Shown: in pieces, positions 1 through 7,926 of the stretch | Position numbering within the stretch: the first letter of the stretch is position 1 | Layout of the letters: every line of letters starts with the position of its first letter | DNA from: a virus | Length of the DNA stretch: 20,865 nt | Direction: 5' to 3' (one strand) | IMG/VR virus record: IMGVR_UViG_3300011114_000209 | Coordinates: 1-20,865 of that record | Made by a program: the position numbers and the translations under genes | The notes under the pieces: generated by a model | What the model saw: only the letters and a program-made list of their open reading frames with translations | Databases searched by the model: none | What the model was told of the DNA's origin: nothing

Positions 1-612
1 CCAAAAGCAGAAGTGCATGGCACTCGCAAACAAGACAATGTGGAGTGGTTACATGGAGTTCATTTTGATGCAAGATGCGCAATTGGTGGAATACCTCAGT
101 TTTTCAGGACAACAAGTAAGTCTTTTCCTGGGACTCCTTTTCTAGTACCTGATAAAGAAAAGGTTGATATGTGGAAGTCCATGTTTAAGACATGGGGTAA
201 GACAGTCATAGGCATCACAACTAAAGGTGGTACATTTAGAACAAACTCTAAAGGTCGTCAACTTACAGAAGATGACTTACAGCCACTATTAAGACGCAAA
301 GACATACAGTTAGTTAGCTTAGACTATAGCGTAGAACGCAAAATTGATGGTATTAAGTACTTTGAATTTGCAACAGACGCAAAAGACTATGACGTTACAG
401 CATCTTTAATAGCTGCATGTGATATGAATTTAGGTGTAAACACTACAGCATTGCATTGTAGTGCTGCTATGGGCATAAAAACATGGTGCTTAGTACCTAA
501 ATGGCATCAATGGCGTTATGCTCAACCAAGTATGCCATGGTATAGACACATGAGACTCATTTACCAAGACGATAGAACATGGAAAGAAGTCATTGAGCAA
601 CTTAATATCTAA
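1..612 (+). CDS. Glycosyltransferase family 9-like protein, 5' partial
   Basis: The frame is open from base 1, with four codons (P-K-A-E) before the first GTG at 13, so the true start lies outside the window. Counted from that GTG, residues 136-169 carry a pattern known from the C-terminal nucleotide-sugar half of heptosyltransferase/GT9 and related TPR-glycosyltransferases: an acidic 'CDMNLGVNTTALHCSAAMG' stretch (the usual 'D..ITVDTAVAHLAGA.G') followed by 'W.LVP....WRY' and 'PWY..MRLIYQ'. The N-terminal acceptor half is mostly missing here. It probably transfers a sugar to host surface glycan, DNA or a virion protein; the substrate cannot be told. It overlaps the next gene by about 20 bases, so the two are probably translated together. 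The fold is fairly sure, the activity unproven. Confidence 0.65.
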   Translation, partial: PKAEVHGTRKQDNVEWLHGVHFDARCAIGGIPQFFRTTSKSFPGTPFLVPDKEKVDMWKSMFKTWGKTVIGITTKGGTFRTNSKGRQLTEDDLQPLLRRKDIQLVSLDYSVERKIDGIKYFEFATDAKDYDVTASLIAACDMNLGVNTTALHCSAAMGIKTWCLVPKWHQWRYAQPSMPWYRHMRLIYQDDRTWKEVIEQLNI

Positions 613-1105
613 CGAATATAGGGAAATGCAGGCAAAACTGCATGAAAACCCTGAATACGGTATAGCAAGTACGTATTTTGCACCAATTGTTGATGATGTT
701 ATACAAAGTTTTGGTATTAAGTCGTTATTAGACTACGGTGCAGGTAAATGTAGACTAAAAGATAGCATTAAGTCTGAAGTTATTTACACTCCTTATGAAC
801 CAAGTAACCCATTATGGAGTCAAACACCAGAACCAAATGAATTTGTAACATGTATAGACGTTCTTGAACACATAGAACCTGAATTACTAGATAATGTACT
901 AGATGACTTAAAAAGAGTCGTAGATAAATATGGACTATTTACAATACATACAGGTCCAGCAATGAAAACTCTACCTGATGGTAGAAACGCACATCTTATA
1001 CAACAACCTTTAGAGTGGTGGAACAAACAATTAAACACTCGCTTTACTATAGTTAAACAAGTAAAGATAGAAAACGGTTGTATCGTATTAGTTAAAAAAC
1101 TTTAA
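593..1105 (+). CDS. Class I SAM-dependent methyltransferase
   Basis: A 170-residue Rossmann-type methyltransferase. Motif I, the SAM-binding glycine loop, is 'LLDYGAGKCRL' at residues 45-55. Motif IV-like 'CIDVLEHIE' lies at 87-95, followed by beta-strand 5 'GLFTIHTGPA'. The start is TTG at 593 with a GGAAAG ribosome site 6 bases upstream, inside the preceding glycosyltransferase gene. The only early ATG (626) sits one base from a GGGA and would remove 'EYREMQ', which as I recall belongs to the conserved N-terminus of similar phage methyltransferases. No DNA-target domain is visible, so a small molecule, glycan or protein substrate is as likely as DNA. Its pairing with a glycosyltransferase suggests modification of one shared target. 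Confidence 0.8.
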   Translation: MSNLISNEYREMQAKLHENPEYGIASTYFAPIVDDVIQSFGIKSLLDYGAGKCRLKDSIKSEVIYTPYEPSNPLWSQTPEPNEFVTCIDVLEHIEPELLDNVLDDLKRVVDKYGLFTIHTGPAMKTLPDGRNAHLIQQPLEWWNKQLNTRFTIVKQVKIENGCIVLVKKL

Positions 1106-1114
1106 GGAAATTAC

Positions 1115-1729
1115 ATGGCTTTTACCAACTATACCAGTTTCGTGACTGTGGTAGAGAACTACCTTGCACGTACAGACTTGTCATCACAGATACCTGACTT
1201 TATTCAGTTAGCACAAACAAGAATGTCACGTGACTTAAGAACTGAAAAGATGTTAAAGGTAGCAACAGCTCCAATTACTTCAGGTGATGGTACATTAGCT
1301 GTGCCTTCTGATATGTTAGAAGTAAGAGAAATACATTTACAAGGTAACCCTCCTGTTATTTTAGAGTTTCAGTCACCAGACTTATTCTTTAAAAACTTTC
1401 AAACGTCATTATCAGGAAGACCATTTTATTTTACAATGCTAGGTTCAGAGTTCCAATTTGCGCCAAAACCTAATGGTAGCTTTACAGCACAAATTCTATA
1501 CTATGCACAACCTACATTTATATCAACAACAACAGCTAGTAACTTATATCTAGCTAATTACCCAGACGCTTTATTATATTCAACTCTAGCAGAAGCAGAG
1601 CCATATTTATTGAATGATGCACGTATTCAAACATGGTCAGCTTTATATGACAGAGCAATTGCTAATATTAAAACAAGCGACTTGGGTCAAACATACCCAT
1701 ACACTTCACTAAGCGTAACACCAAGATAA
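1115..1729 (+). CDS. Head-tail adaptor protein (SU10-adaptor-like)
   Basis: This 204-residue protein resembles the phage adaptor family found in podoviruses such as SU10. It begins with a short helical segment ('YTSFVTVVENYLARTDLSSQ', residues 6-25), then 'IPDFIQLAQTRMSRDLR', the hallmark helix of the family. A beta-rich part follows, with 'LAVPSDMLEVREIHL' and a late helical segment rich in Ala and Glu ('LAEAEPYLLND'). In this family the protein forms a ring below the portal that connects the head to the tail nozzle. ATG at 1115 follows a TAAGGA stop/ribosome-site fusion from the methyltransferase. It is the first clearly structural gene of the operon; the portal and capsid genes would be expected upstream of the window. 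Confidence 0.75.
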   Translation: MAFTNYTSFVTVVENYLARTDLSSQIPDFIQLAQTRMSRDLRTEKMLKVATAPITSGDGTLAVPSDMLEVREIHLQGNPPVILEFQSPDLFFKNFQTSLSGRPFYFTMLGSEFQFAPKPNGSFTAQILYYAQPTFISTTTASNLYLANYPDALLYSTLAEAEPYLLNDARIQTWSALYDRAIANIKTSDLGQTYPYTSLSVTPR

Positions 1730-1739
1730 GGACACTATT

Positions 1740-2132
1740 ATGGCAGAAATGAGTAACTACCTAGAGAACGCACTTTTAAATGCTACTCTAAACGGCACAA
1801 CATATACAGCACCAGCTAACGTATACGTATCACTATGGACAACAGACCCTACAGACGCAGGTACTGGTAATGAAGTTTCAGGTGGTTCATACGCTAGAAC
1901 TGAAATTACATTTGCTACAGCTTCAGGAACTTCAGGTCAAATATTAAATGACGCAGCAGTAGAATTTCCACAAGCTACAGCTTCATGGGGAACAGTTGCA
2001 TACTTTGGTATTAATGATGCTTCTTCAGGTGGTAACCTTTTATATCACTCACCATTAACTACTTCAAAAGCAATTGACACAGGCGATATTTTTAAATTCG
2101 CAGTAGGTTCAGTTTCAGTAACATTAGCTTAA
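1740..2132 (+). CDS. Gp80-like phage tail protein
   Basis: A 130-residue protein with the features of the small tail/fibre family often labelled Gp80-like: 'MSNYLENALLNATL' at the start, 'VYVSLWTTDPTDAG.GNEVSGGSYARTEI' in the middle, 'AVEFPQATASWGTVAYFGI.DA.SGGNLLY' and a terminal beta strand. It is probably an all-beta virion protein linked to tail fibres; the exact position in the particle is not known to me. TAAGGA of the previous gene supplies the ribosome site. Family match is good, function is inferred from relatives and from its place between the adaptor and the fibre genes. Confidence 0.65.
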   Translation: MAEMSNYLENALLNATLNGTTYTAPANVYVSLWTTDPTDAGTGNEVSGGSYARTEITFATASGTSGQILNDAAVEFPQATASWGTVAYFGINDASSGGNLLYHSPLTTSKAIDTGDIFKFAVGSVSVTLA

Positions 2133-2140
2133 GGTAAATT

Positions 2141-3115
2141 ATGCCAGTACCAATGACGCTAGAGCAACTAGACGTTTATGGTAGTTTGGAAAATGTACCA
2201 TATAGTTTAGATAATACATTTTATGATAATGGAACTACCATTTGTGGTCCTTGGACATTAGACCAGTTAGACGCATTTGGTAGTTTAGACGCATTAGCTA
2301 TTTCGCTAGATGACCCATTATGGACTACAGCAGCCTGTATTAATTTATCTACAGGCGCTATTACTTCAGATGCAAATGTAGTAGGTAATGCAGTAAGAAT
2401 AAGACAAAGCACAGGTGCTGTTACCGGTGACGCTTCAGTTACAGGAAATGGTATTAGAGTAGCTACAGGCGAAGGTGCAATTACTGCCAATGCTCAATTA
2501 GAAGGTAATGCTTCAAGAATTACATTTGATAGTGGTGCAATTACAGGCTCTGCCACAGTCGTTGGTAATGGTAATAGGGTAGCACTAGCATCAGGTGAAA
2601 TAAATGCGTTAGCAAGCGTTTCTGCAAGTCCTAGCGCTATTTATACATTCTCTGGAGCAATAACTGCTGAAGCTACAGTAACAGGAAATGGTGTTCGTTA
2701 CAGACTTTCTACAGGTTCTATCACAGGAAATGCTCAATTAGAGGGTGCTGGTGACAGAATTAGAACATTTGATGGCTCTATAGAAGGTTATGCTTCATTA
2801 GTAGGTCTAGGTGGCGTTCAATACGCAGGCAATGCTGACATTACATGTGAAGCAAGTCTAGTAGGTAACCCAAATTCAATTTGGTATGGCTTAGGAAGTA
2901 TTACAGGTAATGCCACAGTCACAGGTTTAGGTAAGATATTAGGTGAAGAATGGTCACCAGTTACACCAGGTTCAGAGTCATGGACTGACGTAACACCAAG
3001 TAGCGATACTTGGACGGAAATAACAGCAGGTGGTAGTTCATGGACTGATATAAGTTTTGGTTCAGACACATGGACAGCATCAAGTTCAAGCAACGATACA
3101 TGGGTAAATAGTTAA
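2141..3115 (+). CDS. Tandem-repeat virion protein (20-residue and 10-residue repeats)
   Basis: I do not recognise a named family for the whole 324-residue protein. It has three parts. Residues 6-61 hold two copies of a 'TLEQLDVYGSLENVPYSLD' motif (starting at residues 6 and 39). Residues 72-271 are ten consecutive 20-residue repeats without a single insertion or deletion, consensus roughly G-[AS]-I-T-x3-[AV]-x-[VL]-x-G-N-[AG]. Residues 271-320 are five 10-residue repeats beginning with Trp ('WTDVTPSSDT'). The repeat register suggests a beta-solenoid or stacked beta-strand fibre shaft, probably an accessory fibre or decoration. It sits among tail genes and follows a TAAGG ribosome site. The N-terminal motif is also present in the nozzle-like protein at 9014-10435, which hints at docking or common ancestry. 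Confidence 0.8.
   Translation: MPVPMTLEQLDVYGSLENVPYSLDNTFYDNGTTICGPWTLDQLDAFGSLDALAISLDDPLWTTAACINLSTGAITSDANVVGNAVRIRQSTGAVTGDASVTGNGIRVATGEGAITANAQLEGNASRITFDSGAITGSATVVGNGNRVALASGEINALASVSASPSAIYTFSGAITAEATVTGNGVRYRLSTGSITGNAQLEGAGDRIRTFDGSIEGYASLVGLGGVQYAGNADITCEASLVGNPNSIWYGLGSITGNATVTGLGKILGEEWSPVTPGSESWTDVTPSSDTWTEITAGGSSWTDISFGSDTWTASSSSNDTWVNS
2354..2953 (+). repeat. Ten in-frame 60-base degenerate tandem repeats
   Basis: Reading the protein from residue 72, each block of 20 residues begins with G-[AS/E]-I-T/N-like sequence (block 9 begins A-D-I-T) and carries a V/L-x-G/A-N-like centre. The ten blocks align end to end without gaps. The DNA copies are diverged, so these are old repeats kept by selection on the protein rather than recent expansions. 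Confidence 0.85.
2951..3100 (+). repeat. Five in-frame 30-base repeats encoding Trp-initiated decapeptides
   Basis: Starting at the Trp codon at 2951, Trp recurs exactly every ten residues: WSPVT, WTDVT, WTEIT, WTDIS, WTASS, and then a final WVNS just before the stop. Most units end in S-D-T or S-S. This forms a Ser/Thr-rich C-terminal tail with regularly spaced Trp residues. Confidence 0.85.
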
Positions 3116-3129
3116 TTTAAGGAACAATT

Positions 3130-3933
3130 ATGGCAAAAGATAAAATTAGTCAGTACGACTCAACAAGTGCTGGCGCAAATTTAAACACAGACATTGCAGG
3201 TATTAATATTGATGAGGGTTGCGCACCTTCAGGTATTAACAATGCTATTAGAACGCTAATGGCTCAAATTCGTGACTTGCAGTCAGGTGTGAGTGGCGAT
3301 ACTATTCCTGTAACAGCAGGTGGTACAGGTTCAGGTACAACTTCTTCAGCTAGAGCAGCTTTAGGTCTTGCTATTGGTACAGACGTATTAGCACCTCCTT
3401 CAGGCACAGCTATTCTAAAAGCTAATAGTGGTGGTGCATTAGCAAACGCTACAGCAGGTACAGACTATGTAGCTCCAGCCACAGCTACAACATTTACTGC
3501 TACTCAAACATTTACAGGTTCAACCACAGCTATTGCTGCAGTATTTCAAGATGCAGCAGAAGTAGCAACTGTATCAGCAACTGCAGCTACAGGTACTATT
3601 AACTATGATGCTACAACACAGTCTGTGTTATACTATACAACTAATGCTTCAGCTAACTGGACAGTAAACTTTAGAGGTAATGGTACAACATCTTTAAATA
3701 CGCTTATGTCTACAGGTCAAGCTATTACATTAGTATTTTTAGTATCACAAGGTGCTACTGCTTACTATAACAACGCAGTCACTATTGACGGTACATCTGT
3801 CACACCTAAATATCAAGGTGGCACAGCATGGTCTAGCGGTAATGCTTCAGGAATTGATGCTTACTCATATACCATTATTAAAACAGGTTCAGCAACATTC
3901 TCTGTATTCGCAGCTCAAACACAATTCAAATAG
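3130..3933 (+). CDS. Tail-fibre-like protein
   Basis: A 267-residue protein with the layout of many podovirus fibre proteins. The N-terminus 'KISQYDST......NTDIAGINIDEG..PSGINNAIRTLMAQI' (residues 5-47) is a common phage fibre start. The motif 'GGTGSGTTSSARAALGL' (64-80) and 'TAILKANSGGALANATAGTDYV' are typical of the fibre shaft. The last ~100 residues ('SVLYYTTNASANWTVNFRGN' to 'SVFAAQTQFK') form a beta-rich C-terminal domain that I recognise from fibre proteins of aquatic phages. It presumably trimerises and contacts the host or the neighbouring large fibre protein. It starts with ATG after 'TAAGGAACAATT'. The receptor is unknown. Confidence 0.65.
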   Translation: MAKDKISQYDSTSAGANLNTDIAGINIDEGCAPSGINNAIRTLMAQIRDLQSGVSGDTIPVTAGGTGSGTTSSARAALGLAIGTDVLAPPSGTAILKANSGGALANATAGTDYVAPATATTFTATQTFTGSTTAIAAVFQDAAEVATVSATAATGTINYDATTQSVLYYTTNASANWTVNFRGNGTTSLNTLMSTGQAITLVFLVSQGATAYYNNAVTIDGTSVTPKYQGGTAWSSGNASGIDAYSYTIIKTGSATFSVFAAQTQFK

Positions 3934-3942
3934 GAATTAACA

Positions 3943-6900
3943 ATGTCATTATTGTCAAGACTAGCCGTACAAGCCGCAAGAGCTTATGGTATCTTATCAG
4001 CCGCAGATAAAAATAAAGTAGTAGCTGACTACCTTGTAGTTGCAGGTGGAGGTGGTTCAGGAGGCGGTGGTGGTGGAGCAGGTGGCTATCAAACTTCTAC
4101 AGCAAATTTATCTACACTTAACACTTATTCTATTGCAGTAGGTGCAGGTGGTTCAGGTGTAGTTTGCGTTGGTGGAGGAACTTCTGGTATAGCTGGTTCT
4201 AATTCATCTATTTCAGGCACAGGATTATCTACTATTACTTCTGTTGGTGGTGGTTACGGAGGTGGTGGAGTTAATGGTGGTTCTGGTGGCTCTGGTGGTG
4301 GTTCTGGTTCATCAGGTAGTCTTGTTGGTGGAGGTTCAGGCACATCAGGTCAAGGTAATAATGGTGGAGGCAATGGTGGTTTTACTTCTTCTCCATTTCC
4401 AGCAGGTGGTGGTGGCGGTGCAGGTGCAGTAGGAGGTACAGCTACATCAACTACACAAGCAGGTAATGGTGGTGTTGGTTTAGCATCATCTATTTCAGGT
4501 TCTTCAGTTTATTATGCTGGTGGCGGTGGTGGTGGATATTATTCTACAGGTGGAACTGCTACAACTGGTGGTACTGGAGGTGGTGGAGCTGGTAATAGTA
4601 ATACAGGTAATGCAGTATCAGGAACTGCTAATACTGGAGGCGGTGGTGGTGGAACTGGTCCATCTTATTTAGGCGGTTCAGGCGGTTCAGGCATAGTCAT
4701 CATATCTTACACATCTGCTACACCTAAATTCGTAGGCGGCACAATTACTACTTCAGGTGGTAAACAAATACACACATTCACATCTTCAGGCACATTAAGC
4801 CCTATTACACCTATTACAGCTAGTTATTTAGTCGTAGCTGGTGGTGGTGGAGCAGTAGGTAACAGGTCAGGCGGTGGTGGTGCTGGTGGTTTACTTACAA
4901 GTTCTACTACACTCTATTCAGGTGCTACATACATTGTAACTGTAGGAGCAGGTGGAGCAGGTGGTGCTGGCAATGCAGCTGTAACTTCTACTCAAGATGG
5001 GTCTAACTCTGTATTATCAGGAACTGGTTTAACCACAATTACTGCTACAGGTGGTGGAGGTGGCGGTGGAACTAATAACCCATCAAGCGGAAGGTCTGGT
5101 GGTTCTGGCGGTGGTGCAGGTGGAGATAACGCTACAGGAGCTACAGGTGGAACAGGAACTTCTGGTCAAGGTTTTGCAGGTGGAACTTCAGCAGCTGGTG
5201 GTGGCGGTGGAGGCGGTGGTGCATCTGCTGTAGGTTCTAATGGTTCAAGTAATACTGGTGGTAATGGCGGTGCAGGCACAGCATCAAGTATTTCAGGCAC
5301 TTCAGTTACATACGCTGGCGGCGGTGGTGGCGGTGCTACTACTACTGCTGGAACTGGAGGTGCTGGTGGTGGAGGTAATGGTGCAGGTGGTTCTCCAACT
5401 ACACAATCACGAGGTGTTGATGGAACACAAAATTCAGGTGGTGGTGCTGGTGGTGGTTCTAACTATGTAACTACTGCAGTTACTCAAGCATCAGGTGGCT
5501 CTGGTATCGTTATCATCTCATACGCTGGCTCACAAGCATTTAACGGTGGTCTAGTCACATCATCAGGTGGTAACACTATCCACACATTTACTTCTACAGG
5601 TGCTTTAACACCATTAACAAATAACCTAACTAACTCTTTAAGGTTTAGAAGTAGTGCGAGTGCAAGACTATCAAGAACATTTGCAACTACAGGCACAAAC
5701 AATAAAATACAAACATTCTCTGCATGGGTAAAAAGAGGTCTATTAAGTAGTTCAACAACTTATAGACTAATGGGTTGCTATGATGGAAGTTCAGCTAACT
5801 CTACAGAAATTAACTTTAATAATGACACTTTAAGAATTGAATTTGGTGGTGCTGCATCTAATTCATTAATAACTACACAAGTATTTCGTGACCCTTCAGC
5901 TTGGTATCACATTGTAATTGCAATAGATACAACACAAGCTACTGCGGCTAACAGAATTAAAATGTATGTGAATGGTAACCAAATTACTGCATTTGGAACT
6001 GCAAACTATCCATCACAAAATGCTGCTTCACAATTAACAAGTGCAAATGCTAACAATTCTATTGGTGCAGGTTGGTCAGGCTTTGAATACTTTGACGGTT
6101 ACATGACTGACATTAACTTCATTGACGGTCAAGCACTAGAACCCTATTACTTTGGTAACAATGACGCTAATGGTGTATGGAAACCTATCCTATATAAAGG
6201 CACATACGGAACTAATGGTTTCTACTTAACATTTGGCAACACAACATCCACTACAACATTAGGCTATGACTCATCACCTAATGGCAATAATTGGACTTGT
6301 AACAATATTAGCTTAACTGCTGGCACAACTTATGATGCTATGACAGACGTGCCTACTAATACAAGTGCGACTGTGGCGAATTACCCAACGCTTAACCCAT
6401 TGTCAAATACTTCTACATTAACAGAGGCTAACTTAAGTGCATCTAACATATTACTTGCTGGCACTACAATGGCAACACCAAGCACAGGTAAATGGTATTT
6501 TGAATACACACAAACAACTTCTATCCCAAGTGGTTCATTATGGGTAGGTGTTTCATCTAATACTAATGCTGTAGCAGATAACCAATTACAAGGTTATTCA
6601 TACGCAAGTGATGGTCGTAAAGTAGCATATAATTCTTATACATCAGGTTATGGTTCAACATGGACTAATGGTGATGTTATTGGTTGTGCATTAGACTTGG
6701 ATAACCAAACAATTACATTCTATAAAAACAATGTAAGTCAAGGAACAGCATTTACAAGTATTACTGCTCAACCTTATGTATTTGCTTTATCAGCAGGTGG
6801 TGCAGCTTCTACTAAAGGTGGTTCTATAAATTGTGGTCAAAGACCATTTGCATACACACCACCTACAGGCTTTGTAGCACTAAACACATATAATTTACCT

Positions 6901-7926
6901 ACACCTACTATATTGCAAGGTAATAAGTATATGGATGCAACATTGTGGACAGGTAATGCAACAACAAATGTAATAGTTAATCAAAGTCAATTTAAACCTG
7001 ACTTTGCATGGATTAAAGGTAGAGGTAACGCTGAAAATCATGCACTATTTGACTCTGTTCGTGGAGCTAATAAAAATTTAGCGTCTAATACAACAGCTAT
7101 TGAAGGCACTCAAACTGACATGCTTATGTCATTTAATTCTAATGGCTTTACATTAGGAGCAGATGGTAATTGGCAAGTAAATAAAGCCGCTACAACTTAT
7201 GTAGGTTGGCAATGGCAAGCTGGTCAAGGCTCAACATCATCTAACACTTCAGGCTCTATTACATCTACTGTATCTGTAAACACAACTGCTGGGTTTAGTG
7301 TGGTGACTTATACAGGAAATGGAACAACTGGAGCTACTATTGGTCATGGATTGGGTGTTGTTCCTAAAATGATAATTTTTAAAGATAGAGATAGTGTTAC
7401 AAATTGGCCTGTATATCATGTTTCATTAGGTAATGCTACAGCAGTTAATGTAAACCAAACAAATGCTTCTTTTGCTTCATCATCATTTAATAGCACAACG
7501 CCAACATCTACATTAATTACTCTTGGTGGAAATGGATTAGATGTAAATAATACTAGTAAAAAAATGTTAGCTTATTGCTGGGCAGAAATAAATGGATTTA
7601 GTAAATTTGGTTCTTACACAGGTAATGGTTCTGCTGATGGTAGCCTAATTTACACTGGCTTTAAACCTAAATTTATTATGATAAAATGTACAGATACTGC
7701 TGGAACTGCGTGGGTTACTTATGATACAGCTAGAGATACATATAATGTAGCTGGTAATATTCTATTGCCAAATAGCAGTAGTGCAGAATTATCAGGATAT
7801 TCTTTAGATATATTATCTAATGGCTTTAAACATAGACAAGGTGGTGGTGACCCAAATGCTTCAGGAAGAAATTATATATATGCTTGCTGGGCATCTAACC
7901 CATTTAAGAGTAGCAATGCGGTTTGA
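3943..7926 (+). CDS. Large multidomain tail fibre/adhesin (Gly-rich, LamG-like, SPRY-like, DUF7483-like)
   Basis: A 1327-residue protein read as a host-binding fibre. After a short helical N-terminus (1-25) come two long glycine-rich units (about 30-293 and 294-560), each opening with 'YLVVAGGGG' and closing with 'GGSGIVIISY' then 'IHTFTS.G.L'. Next is a concanavalin/LamG-like domain (about 565-741, with 'TFSAWVKRG', 'WYHIVIAIDTT', 'RIKMYVNGNQI'). A SPRY-like domain follows (about 820-985, with 'GKWYFEYTQ', 'GDVIGCALDLDNQTITFYKN'). Residues 988-1327 form three repeats like DUF7483, each ending near an aromatic/Cys 'Y.CWA' type strand. These folds bind glycans or proteins in other systems, so a receptor-binding role fits, but the target is unknown. 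The last ~600 bases look more AT-rich than the rest and adjoin an endonuclease gene. Confidence 0.75.
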   Translation: MSLLSRLAVQAARAYGILSAADKNKVVADYLVVAGGGGSGGGGGGAGGYQTSTANLSTLNTYSIAVGAGGSGVVCVGGGTSGIAGSNSSISGTGLSTITSVGGGYGGGGVNGGSGGSGGGSGSSGSLVGGGSGTSGQGNNGGGNGGFTSSPFPAGGGGGAGAVGGTATSTTQAGNGGVGLASSISGSSVYYAGGGGGGYYSTGGTATTGGTGGGGAGNSNTGNAVSGTANTGGGGGGTGPSYLGGSGGSGIVIISYTSATPKFVGGTITTSGGKQIHTFTSSGTLSPITPITASYLVVAGGGGAVGNRSGGGGAGGLLTSSTTLYSGATYIVTVGAGGAGGAGNAAVTSTQDGSNSVLSGTGLTTITATGGGGGGGTNNPSSGRSGGSGGGAGGDNATGATGGTGTSGQGFAGGTSAAGGGGGGGGASAVGSNGSSNTGGNGGAGTASSISGTSVTYAGGGGGGATTTAGTGGAGGGGNGAGGSPTTQSRGVDGTQNSGGGAGGGSNYVTTAVTQASGGSGIVIISYAGSQAFNGGLVTSSGGNTIHTFTSTGALTPLTNNLTNSLRFRSSASARLSRTFATTGTNNKIQTFSAWVKRGLLSSSTTYRLMGCYDGSSANSTEINFNNDTLRIEFGGAASNSLITTQVFRDPSAWYHIVIAIDTTQATAANRIKMYVNGNQITAFGTANYPSQNAASQLTSANANNSIGAGWSGFEYFDGYMTDINFIDGQALEPYYFGNNDANGVWKPILYKGTYGTNGFYLTFGNTTSTTTLGYDSSPNGNNWTCNNISLTAGTTYDAMTDVPTNTSATVANYPTLNPLSNTSTLTEANLSASNILLAGTTMATPSTGKWYFEYTQTTSIPSGSLWVGVSSNTNAVADNQLQGYSYASDGRKVAYNSYTSGYGSTWTNGDVIGCALDLDNQTITFYKNNVSQGTAFTSITAQPYVFALSAGGAASTKGGSINCGQRPFAYTPPTGFVALNTYNLPTPTILQGNKYMDATLWTGNATTNVIVNQSQFKPDFAWIKGRGNAENHALFDSVRGANKNLASNTTAIEGTQTDMLMSFNSNGFTLGADGNWQVNKAATTYVGWQWQAGQGSTSSNTSGSITSTVSVNTTAGFSVVTYTGNGTTGATIGHGLGVVPKMIIFKDRDSVTNWPVYHVSLGNATAVNVNQTNASFASSSFNSTTPTSTLITLGGNGLDVNNTSKKMLAYCWAEINGFSKFGSYTGNGSADGSLIYTGFKPKFIMIKCTDTAGTAWVTYDTARDTYNVAGNILLPNSSSAELSGYSLDILSNGFKHRQGGGDPNASGRNYIYACWASNPFKSSNAV
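4030..5620 (+). repeat. Two tandem ~800-base glycine-rich units inside the fibre gene
   Basis: Unit 1 begins near 4030 and unit 2 near 4824; both start with codons for YLVVAGGGG and both end with GGSGIVIISY followed by a GGK/GGN-x-IHTFTS stretch. The DNA is dominated by GGT, GGA, GGC and GCA triplets. The units differ in detail, so this is an older internal duplication with drift. Confidence 0.7.

Noticed and set aside
2221-3093. Two minus-strand frames opposite the repeat protein
   Set aside because: Antisense shadows of the repeats; their Pro/Val-rich periodic sequence is the reverse reading of the same codons.
3752-3940. A 62-residue plus-strand frame at the end of the tail-fibre gene
   Set aside because: It overlaps the conserved C-terminal fibre domain in another frame and has no ribosome site of note.
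4244-5470. Several Val/Leu-rich frames inside the fibre gene
   Set aside because: They are +1/+2 readings of GGTGGTGG-rich DNA and disappear where the glycine-rich repeats end.
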